DNA of 64,000 nt, taken from an uncultured Sphingomonadales bacterium. Lineage in GTDB: Bacteria; Pseudomonadota; Alphaproteobacteria; Sphingomonadales; Sphingomonadaceae. Every line of letters begins with the position of its first letter. The first letter of the stretch is position 1. The notes beneath the pieces were generated by a model. The model had not been told where the DNA came from and made no database searches. It worked only from the letters and a program-made list of their open reading frames with translations. The translations under genes were made by a program, and so were the position numbers. Of the stretch, positions 55,683 through 62,601 are shown one piece after another. The stretch is taken from NCBI GenBank assembly GCA_903839675.1, contig CAIMDB010000034.1, forward strand, positions 99,830 to 163,829. Reading direction: 5' to 3'.

Positions 55683-56071
55683 TACTTTTTCTTTCGTTTG
55701 AAACGCCGGGAATAGAGCAGGCCTGCGCCGCCCAAGGCGATGAGCGGGATCAGCCACAAAGGCGCGGTCAACTCGTTGACCTCCGGCTTCAGACTAACCC
55801 ACTGGCCATAGCGGCTGACGAGCCAAGCCCGCACCGTCTCAGGGCTTTCGCCTGCGGCAATACGCTCCCGGACAAGGCGACGCATATCACGCGCAAGATC
55901 TGCATTGCTGCCAGAAATAGGCTGGCCCTGACACACCACGCAGCGCAGCGTATCCATCAGCGCGACGGCCTGCGTTTCCTGATTGACGTCTGGCAGAGAT
56001 TCCTCGGCATAATCCTGCCCAAAAGCGGGTTGAGCCAAACATAAGGTTGCCGCGATCAGAAAACGACGCAT
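55682..56071 (-). CDS. ccmH: Cytochrome c-type biogenesis protein CcmH
   Basis: The 129-aa protein has a signal peptide ending PAFGQ, the redox pair in TLRCVVCQGQPISGSNA and a C-terminal TM (LIPLIALGGAGLLY). It reduces apocytochrome c cysteines before heme attachment. It shares one base with both ccmG and the CcmI stub. Confidence 0.95.
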   Translation of the reverse strand: MRRFLIAATLCLAQPAFGQDYAEESLPDVNQETQAVALMDTLRCVVCQGQPISGSNADLARDMRRLVRERIAAGESPETVRAWLVSRYGQWVSLKPEVNELTAPLWLIPLIALGGAGLLYSRRFKRKKK

Positions 56072-56598
56072 CAGCTGCCTTTCAGTTTTGCGAGGATGTC
56101 GGGAATGTCGGCCTCGGTGATGACACCGATATGCTGACCAACGACCCGTCCTTTGCCATCAATGATAAATGTCTCCGGGACGCCTGCTGATCCGAATGCG
56201 ATTTGTGCACGTCCGCCTTGGTCCAGCCCAACGCGCGCATAGGGATTTCCATTCTCGGCAAAAAACCGAGAGAGATCCTCTGGCTTGTCGTGAATCGCAA
56301 CCCCGTTGATCTCGACACCCATGGCCTGAAGCTGAAGTAGAACCGGTATTTCAGCCACACATGGTCCGCACCAGCTGGCAAACACATTCAACAGCCTTGG
56401 CTTGCCGTCGGCATAGTCTCGACTGTTCGTGCCCGGCTGATCCGGCATTGCGGCAGGCGCTTCAAAGGCGGGCAATGCGTGCCCAACTAATTGCGACTCG
56501 ATGGTCCGGTCCGACGGCCTCACCAAGGCAACAAGAAAGGTTGCGAACATCGCAATCGTTACCGCCACCGGGAGCCAGAAGACCCAAGAGCGCTTCAT
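56071..56598 (-). CDS. ccmG: Thiol:disulfide interchange protein CcmG/DsbE
   Basis: The 175-aa protein has an N-terminal anchor (FWLPVAVTIAMFATFLVAL) and a thioredoxin fold with FASWCGPCVAEIP. The GVPETFIIDGKGRVV stretch is typical of CcmG. It keeps CcmH and apocytochrome thiols reduced in the periplasm. It overlaps the ccmF stop by ATGA. Confidence 0.95.
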   Translation of the reverse strand: MKRSWVFWLPVAVTIAMFATFLVALVRPSDRTIESQLVGHALPAFEAPAAMPDQPGTNSRDYADGKPRLLNVFASWCGPCVAEIPVLLQLQAMGVEINGVAIHDKPEDLSRFFAENGNPYARVGLDQGGRAQIAFGSAGVPETFIIDGKGRVVGQHIGVITEADIPDILAKLKGS

Positions 56599-58535
56599 GC
56601 AGCGGAGAGCCCTTTAGCTTTGCGGCTCTGCGCGCTCCGGCGGACACGACCGATCAGCGACAGAAAGCCGCCGCCGGCAATCATGATCCCACCCACCCAG
56701 ATGAGCGTCACAAAGGGCTTCCACCACATCCGGACGACCCACACATTGCCGGGCCTCTCATCGCCCAGAACTACGTAAAGCTGGCCGTTCCAAAACGTAC
56801 GGATCGCTGCCTCATTGGTGACCATGGCCGGGGTGGAAAAGCGGTGCAAAGCCGGTTTCAGCACCATTGAATCACCATTGGACGTTTCCGCCCGCAGCGT
56901 CGCCTGAAGGGCATCATAATTGGGGCCAGGGACCTGCGCCACATCCTCGAATGTCACGCGGAAGTCGCCGATGGAGCGCGTGTCGCCAATCCGCATGGGC
57001 ACAAGCGCTTCCTTCATGAAGGCGCTGTCTGCCGCCATTCCCGCAATGCTCACCGCGCAACCAAGATGCGCAATAACCATACCCCAAGTGAATAGCGGGG
57101 TCCGCGCCAGATTGCGTTTCCACAGTGGCGCCACACTCGCCACGGCGACGCCTGCGGCCACAACGATCCCCATTGCGGGAAGAAATGAGGCTTTGCCCGC
57201 GAACACATAGACGGCGACCATGGTGAGCGCTGAGACAAGCAAAGGCACGGCGAGCCTGCGGATGACCGCACGGCCTTCATCGTGTCGCCAGCGCAGCAAC
57301 GGCCCGACCGCCATGAAGGCAACCAGAGCAAGCGCGAGGGGACCCGTTGTTGCGTTGAAGAAGGGCGCTCCTACGGAAATCTTCTGCCCCGTGAACGCTT
57401 CCAGCGCCAGGGGATAGAGCGTGCCCACCATCACCACGACCAGAATAACCGAAAGCAGGAGGTTGTTGATAACCAGCAGCCCTTCCCGGCTCACAGGTTC
57501 AAACCGCTTCCCTTCAGAAATTGTGCCCACGCGCAAAGCAAAAAGGACCAGCGCCCCAATGATGTAGATGGTCAGCAGGGCCAAGATGAATATCCCTCGC
57601 TTGGGGTCAACCGCGAAGCTATGAACGCTGGTCAGAATGCCTGAGCGCACGAGAAACGTGCCGACCATCGACATGGAGAAGGCAACGCAGGACAGCATGA
57701 TCGTCCATGTCCGCAGGGCGTCACGTGTCGCGAGGACCGTCACCGAGTGGAAGAGTGCCGTCGCTGCAAGCCAGGGCATGAGCGACGCATTCTCGACAGG
57801 ATCCCAGAACCACCAGCCGCCCCAGCCAAGCTCATAATAAGCCCAATAGCTGCCCGCCGTGATCCCGATCGTCAGGAATATCCATGCTCCCAAGATCCAA
57901 GGGCGCATGGCACGCGCAAAACTTGGTGTGACGTCGCGTGTAATAAGCGCGCCAATGGCGAAGCTGAACGCCGCCGACATCCCAACATAGCCGATGTACA
58001 GTGTCGGCGGATGGAAGGCGAGGCCGGGATCCTGAAGCAACGGGTTCAGTCCCTGCCCCTCTGTCACCCCGGCGATCCGCGCAAACGGATTGGAAGCAAA
58101 CAGGAGAAAGACATAGAAGCCGAGCGCAATCGCCGCCTGAACCGTCAGCGTCGCGATCTTTGTATCCGCGCGCAAGGCACGTTCGAACAAGGCGATAGTG
58201 GCACCAGCTACGCCCAAGATGGAAACCCACAACAGCATGGACCCCTCATGGTTGCCCCATGTTCCAGCAAATTTGTAAAGCCATGGCTTTTCGGAATGGC
58301 TGTTCGTCGCGACAAGCAGGACGGACATGTCCGACCGGAGAAAAAGCACCATCAAGACCAAAAATGCCAGACCGCAGAGCACGGCCTGTGCGACTGCAAG
58401 GGGTGCAATTGTCCTCGCGAGATCATCGCGATTTTGTCGAAGCACGGCAACACCAAGGGCAAACTGGAGGAGAGCCAATGCCGCTGCGACCCAAAGCGCC
58501 GCCATGCCAAATTCTGCTAACATGCGCTGAGGCAT
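56595..58535 (-). CDS. ccmF: Heme lyase CcmF
   Basis: The 646-aa polytopic protein has the WWD heme-handling motif GWGGWWFWDPVENAS and the conserved FAGTWGNHEGSMLLW segment. It attaches heme to CxxCH motifs in the periplasm. ccmE and ccmABC are not in this window. The operon ccmF-ccmG-ccmH-CcmI stub lies directly beside 25 predicted heme sites. Confidence 0.96.
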   Translation of the reverse strand: MPQRMLAEFGMAALWVAAALALLQFALGVAVLRQNRDDLARTIAPLAVAQAVLCGLAFLVLMVLFLRSDMSVLLVATNSHSEKPWLYKFAGTWGNHEGSMLLWVSILGVAGATIALFERALRADTKIATLTVQAAIALGFYVFLLFASNPFARIAGVTEGQGLNPLLQDPGLAFHPPTLYIGYVGMSAAFSFAIGALITRDVTPSFARAMRPWILGAWIFLTIGITAGSYWAYYELGWGGWWFWDPVENASLMPWLAATALFHSVTVLATRDALRTWTIMLSCVAFSMSMVGTFLVRSGILTSVHSFAVDPKRGIFILALLTIYIIGALVLFALRVGTISEGKRFEPVSREGLLVINNLLLSVILVVVMVGTLYPLALEAFTGQKISVGAPFFNATTGPLALALVAFMAVGPLLRWRHDEGRAVIRRLAVPLLVSALTMVAVYVFAGKASFLPAMGIVVAAGVAVASVAPLWKRNLARTPLFTWGMVIAHLGCAVSIAGMAADSAFMKEALVPMRIGDTRSIGDFRVTFEDVAQVPGPNYDALQATLRAETSNGDSMVLKPALHRFSTPAMVTNEAAIRTFWNGQLYVVLGDERPGNVWVVRMWWKPFVTLIWVGGIMIAGGGFLSLIGRVRRSAQSRKAKGLSAA

Positions 58536-58711
58536 AGTTTGCCGCGGCGCAATGTCGAGAAGGAAGAGATCAGGATTGGCTCAAATAGATCAACGAAATG
58601 AACCATTTAAGATGCAAATCGACAATTCCTTTTCGGATCGAACTGTAAAAGCCTTATTTTTCTGGGGCATCCTCGAACCTCCATTCCCACCTGATTGGAA
58701 GGATTGAACCT

Positions 58712-58766
58712 GAGGGCGTCAATGTAACCAACTTCGCTTCTTCTTCAGTTGAGCGAAAACGCCCTC
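58712..58766. promoter_or_regulatory. Nested inverted repeat upstream of the MEKHLA gene
   Basis: Outer arms GAGGGCGT and ACGCCCTC and inner arms TTCGCT and AGCGAA can form one two-part hairpin. It ends 68 bp before the MEKHLA start. No T-run follows. The rest of the 299-bp gap shows nothing else I can name; it must hold promoters for this gene and for ccmF. Confidence 0.4.
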
Positions 58767-58834
58767 CCGCTATGTTCCGACGGTCATCTAGAGCGATCCG
58801 ACGTCGCTTGAGCTTTTGGGACGACTTTTCATAA

Positions 58835-59305
58835 ATGAGCAGCTTCGTTCCCCCGCCCTATCGTGACGCTGCCATGGCTCCGAAGATCGAGTTGATTGCT
58901 TCCAGCTATCTAAGGCAGGCGCGGCGCCCCCTCGTCCAAAAATCAGATGACGTCATTGCCGCCCTGTGGACGGCACCGTGCGCGATACTGGCCCAATATG
59001 AATTGTCGGACGCGGCCACGCATTTTGCGAACAGATGCGCGCTAGAGGTCTATGAAACAGACTATCTCGGCTTCAGCCCGCAGGTTAAGGGCTCCCATGC
59101 CGGGAAGGATGGATCGGCAAGCGCGAACGAACTGTTCTCCGCGGCCAACCATGCAGGCGGCGTTGCCAAATATTCCGGGAATCTCATGTCCTGCCGCGGC
59201 AACCGCTTTCGGGTGCAGCATGCCATTACCTGGCCGCTGATTGACGAAAGCGGCGCATGCTATGGCTATGCCGCCATGTTTGATCTTTGGATTGCGTTAG
59301 ACTGA
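58835..59305 (+). CDS. MEKHLA domain (PAS-like) protein
   Basis: The 156-aa protein follows the MEKHLA pattern: SYLRQARRPLV, ALWTAPCAILAQYELSDAATHFANRCALEVYE, then RFRVQHAITWPLIDESG and a final AAMFDLW. MEKHLA domains are PAS-related and of unknown ligand. It ends 3 bp from the end of the convergent PycTM-like gene. Confidence 0.8.
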   Translation: MSSFVPPPYRDAAMAPKIELIASSYLRQARRPLVQKSDDVIAALWTAPCAILAQYELSDAATHFANRCALEVYETDYLGFSPQVKGSHAGKDGSASANELFSAANHAGGVAKYSGNLMSCRGNRFRVQHAITWPLIDESGACYGYAAMFDLWIALD

Positions 59306-59308
59306 CGC

Positions 59309-59875
59309 TTAGCCACGCAGCCAATATTGGGCAACAAATGCCAAAAACGACAAAACAAGGCCCAAAAGGAAAGTCCTATACGCCAGCGCAAGGTATCGAT
59401 ATTTTCGGAACGCCAGCACTTGGCCGCTCTGATAAATGTCGCGCGTTATTGCCGAGTATAGCTGATCATCGGATACCAGCTTTCTTTTCAGTTCCCTCAT
59501 AAAGTCAGCTTCCGACATGCGCGCAAACTCACCAAAAAAGAGAAGATTCCCCTCAAGTTTCCGCGTTCCCGCGACGCCCAACTGCGGCATGACAACCATC
59601 ATCGACAGGACAACAGCCAGTAATGCAAATGTGGCAAGAATAACCAACGCGGGAGACACTTTGCCGGCTGCCAATTGGCCGATGGAAATGGTGAACGAAA
59701 CAAATGTCGCCCCCATCAGGATCGACGCCTTCTGATCCGCCATTTGGGAAAGCTGCAACTGCATCTGCTGGGTTGTGCGCATGAGATGGATGGCATTGGG
59801 CACGTAGATCAGGTCGTCTTCCACAAATAGAATATCTGACGGCGCCGCCTCCCGGCTGGTGATTGCCTCATCCAT
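59309..59875 (-). CDS. Pycsar effector-like membrane protein (PycTM/DUF5706 family)
   Basis: The 188-aa protein has the family's signature QMADQKASILMGATFV entering the first TM (about 49-68), a second TM (ALVILATFALLAVVLSMMV), then FFGEFARMSEADFMRELK, YSAITRDIYQSGQVLAFRKYRYLALAYR and a last TM (FLLGLVLSFLAFVAQYW). This is the layout of Pycsar TM effectors, which disrupt the membrane when bound by cyclic pyrimidines. It starts 2 bp after the cyclase stop, so the two genes are a pair. The nucleotide it senses is not known. Confidence 0.8.
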   Translation of the reverse strand: MDEAITSREAAPSDILFVEDDLIYVPNAIHLMRTTQQMQLQLSQMADQKASILMGATFVSFTISIGQLAAGKVSPALVILATFALLAVVLSMMVVMPQLGVAGTRKLEGNLLFFGEFARMSEADFMRELKRKLVSDDQLYSAITRDIYQSGQVLAFRKYRYLALAYRTFLLGLVLSFLAFVAQYWLRG

Positions 59876-59877
59876 TC

Positions 59878-62169
59878 CTACTTATCCTTCATCGTCCACA
59901 CGCCGTCCCATTCTCCGGCAGGCGGAGACGCCTGAAGGGTTTTGCAGCGATCAATATAAGTCTTTGACAACCCATCATCGGGGTTGAGATCGATGCACTT
60001 TTCAAACCGCTGAATGGCCTTCTCCCAATTGGCCAAACGATAATCTGACACGCCCTCGCTAAAATGACCGACAACGTCCAACAGATTGGGGAAGGTTTGC
60101 GTGTCGTGGAAATCAAGCATTTCAAAGACACGGACGGGTTGGGTTTTGCCTTTAACGATGACAAGATCAATGTCGCGCAAGCGATACGTTCCACGCAGCT
60201 TACTGACCGTCGATTCACTGACGAGGATGCGGGCCGAATAGGCCTTGCAGGCGCTTTCCAGTCGCGAGGCGAGGTTCACGCCATCGCCGATCACCGTGTA
60301 ATCCATGCGTTTGGGGGAACCGATATTGCCTGAAACGACCATGTCGGTGTTGAGACCGATGCCCATATCGACCGTTTTCAAACCTTGCGCGCGGCGCTCT
60401 TCATTCCATTCCCACAACTCGCGGATCATGGAAATCGCGGCTCGGGCGGCGCGGTCTGGATCATCGTCATGCGCCACAGGCAACCCGAAACAAGCCATAA
60501 TCGCGTCGCCGATAAACTTGTCCAGCATCCCGCCTTCACGCGTGATGCAATCGACCATCATCGTGAAATAGTCGTTCAGGAAGGACACGGTACCTTGCGC
60601 ACCATATTCTTCGGTTATGGTCGTGAAACCTCGAACATCGGTGAACATGATGGTCGCTTCGGCGGTTCTGCCCCCGAGGAAATCAAGCCCCTCCCCGTCG
60701 AGCATCTGGGCCGCGATCACCGGATCCATGTACCGCGACATGGTGGACTTCATGCGCTTTTCACTGCTGATATCTTCAAACATCAACATCGATCCCAGCG
60801 CGCTTTCCCCTTCCGCTGCGAGCAACGGCGTGAAGGTGATATTCACAGACTTGCTGACAGATCCAATGGTCATGCTCGTATCGGGTAGCGAGAAACTGTC
60901 CTGCCCGTTTTTGGCGCGTTCAAGCTGATCGAAAACCCAGCCACAGTCCTCCCCCAGAACATCCGTCAGCGCCTTGCCGACCAGTTCTTCCTCCGTCGTT
61001 TCCCATATACGCAACGCCGCCGCGTTACCGGTGACGATCTTGCTATCAGGATCAAGGGTAATCACACCGTTCGACATGCTCTGCAGCATGCTCTCATTAT
61101 AATTCTTCACGCGTTGAACGTCGTCAAACAGCTTTGAGTTTTCGAGAGCGATTGCAATCTGAGCAGTAAATGCCTTCAGCCGCTGCTCATCCTCGTCGGA
61201 GAATGTGCCCCCCTTCTTGTTCAGCACCTGCGTTACACCAATGACGCGATTGTCCTTGTTGCTGATCGGCACGCACAGAATGGAGCGGGTGAAGAACCCG
61301 GTCTGCTTATCGAAAGATGGATTGAACCGAAGATCTGCATACGCATAGGGTATGTTCATCGTCGCACCGGACGTGAACACGGCCCCGGCAATCCCCAGAT
61401 GGGACGGAAACCGGATTTCGGAGACCTCGCCACCAGTTGCCACCCGTGAGAACAGCGTCTGCGTGGCTGCATCGAACAGAAATACTGTCGCACGTTCGGC
61501 GCCCAACATCCGGGTCGTTTCCGCCACCGCGCGCTGGAGCAACTTGGCAAGATCGAATTCAGAGTTGATGTCTGAAACCAGTTCAAGGAAGTCCATTTCC
61601 TTGATCCGGATGCGCTCAATCTCTTCGATATATTGCATGCTTTGAAGGATCGTCGCAGCGTGGTTGGTCATATCACTGAGCAAGTCCAGATCGTCCTGCG
61701 TGAACGCCCCTTCCCGCTTGTTCAGGCTCTGCATGACGCCAATCAACTCGCCCGCCATCGTCCGCACAGGCACACAGACAATGCTGCGCGTTACAAAACC
61801 GGTGCGCTCATCAACTGAGCGGTTGAAACGTTCGTCGTCATAAGGGCTATCAGTGCAGATCGCTTCGCCAGTCTGATAGACGTGCCCGGCAATCCCACTG
61901 CTGTTGAGGATGCGGATTTCCCGTTTAAGATCGCCTTGAGCCACACGAGAGTAAAGTTCGCCCGAGGCGGGATCATTCAGAAAGAGCGTGCCCCGTTCGC
62001 AATCCAGCTCACGCGATGTGAGTTCAACCAACTCCGCCAATACGCTGTCGAGGTCAGTTAATGCGGCGCACCGCTGCGTGACTTCCAGAAGGATCTGCGC
62101 CCGACGAAGCGCCGCGTCCTTGCGCAACCGACGGGCCCGCGCAGGTGTGATAGACGTTTGAATATTCAC
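59878..62169 (-). CDS. GAF-GAF-PAS class III nucleotidyl cyclase
   Basis: The 763-aa protein starts with GTG overlapping the coiled-coil stop (GTGA). GAF1 spans about 25-175 and GAF2 about 200-350, both with TGFVTRSIVCVPV/TGFFTRSILCVPI blocks, then a PAS domain (about 365-480) and a cyclase domain (about 500-690). Metal-binding Asp residues are in FTDVRGFTT and FIGDAIMACFG; the Lys of LDKFIGD and the Asp of MDYTVIGDGVNLASRLE point to ATP as substrate. A TPR-like tail (ANWEKAIQRFEKCIDLNPDD) ends the protein. It probably makes cAMP under control of its sensory domains and feeds the adjoining effector. Confidence 0.88.
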   Translation of the reverse strand: MNIQTSITPARARRLRKDAALRRAQILLEVTQRCAALTDLDSVLAELVELTSRELDCERGTLFLNDPASGELYSRVAQGDLKREIRILNSSGIAGHVYQTGEAICTDSPYDDERFNRSVDERTGFVTRSIVCVPVRTMAGELIGVMQSLNKREGAFTQDDLDLLSDMTNHAATILQSMQYIEEIERIRIKEMDFLELVSDINSEFDLAKLLQRAVAETTRMLGAERATVFLFDAATQTLFSRVATGGEVSEIRFPSHLGIAGAVFTSGATMNIPYAYADLRFNPSFDKQTGFFTRSILCVPISNKDNRVIGVTQVLNKKGGTFSDEDEQRLKAFTAQIAIALENSKLFDDVQRVKNYNESMLQSMSNGVITLDPDSKIVTGNAAALRIWETTEEELVGKALTDVLGEDCGWVFDQLERAKNGQDSFSLPDTSMTIGSVSKSVNITFTPLLAAEGESALGSMLMFEDISSEKRMKSTMSRYMDPVIAAQMLDGEGLDFLGGRTAEATIMFTDVRGFTTITEEYGAQGTVSFLNDYFTMMVDCITREGGMLDKFIGDAIMACFGLPVAHDDDPDRAARAAISMIRELWEWNEERRAQGLKTVDMGIGLNTDMVVSGNIGSPKRMDYTVIGDGVNLASRLESACKAYSARILVSESTVSKLRGTYRLRDIDLVIVKGKTQPVRVFEMLDFHDTQTFPNLLDVVGHFSEGVSDYRLANWEKAIQRFEKCIDLNPDDGLSKTYIDRCKTLQASPPAGEWDGVWTMKDK

Positions 62170-62600
62170 CCGTTGGTCTCCAATAGCGCCCGCAACGCCT
62201 TGATCTGATTTTTAAGGGCATCTTGCTCGCGGGCGGATTCCGCCTGCTGGCTGGCAAGGGCCTCTGTCGACGCATGGCGGGCGGCCTCAAGTTCTGCGCG
62301 AAGGGAGTTGATCGTGGCTTTCAGCTGCACTGCTTCCCCCATTTGGGCGGCACGCAACTCCTGAAGAGACGCCTCATGGCCACTCGCTTCTGTTTCAAGT
62401 CGCGAACGCAGTGACCCTATTGTCAGGCGCAGTTGAGCAATTTCGTCCGCCATCTCGGCCTTCCCGGCCTGAACGGCGGACACAGTCTTGGCCGCTTCGG
62501 CCTCCAACCCTTCCCGCAATCCATTGATCGTTGCCTGAAGATGCAGATTTGCCGCACGCAGATCAGAGAGCTCAACCATCTTGTCGGACGGAACGCTCAC
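62166..62600 (-). CDS. Coiled-coil protein of the cyclase operon
   Basis: I start at a GTG at 62600, directly after the upstream stop, with GCGGGG eight bases before it, giving about 144 aa. The product is almost entirely heptad helix rich in Glu, Ala, Leu and Gln (LQATINGLREGLEAEA, LKATINSLRAELEAAR). No enzymatic motif or TM is seen. The repeated ATINGLR/LTIGSLR/ATINSLR phrase suggests internal duplication. It may scaffold the cyclase; function unknown. Confidence 0.7.
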   Translation of the reverse strand: MSVPSDKMVELSDLRAANLHLQATINGLREGLEAEAAKTVSAVQAGKAEMADEIAQLRLTIGSLRSRLETEASGHEASLQELRAAQMGEAVQLKATINSLRAELEAARHASTEALASQQAESAREQDALKNQIKALRALLETNG

Positions 62601-62601
62601 A

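Noticed and set aside
59309-62169. A standard Pycsar call (pyrimidine cyclase PycC)
   Set aside because: The cyclase has GAF-GAF-PAS sensory domains and Lys/Asp at the base-recognition positions, as in adenylate cyclases, so I report a Pycsar-like pair and not Pycsar proper.
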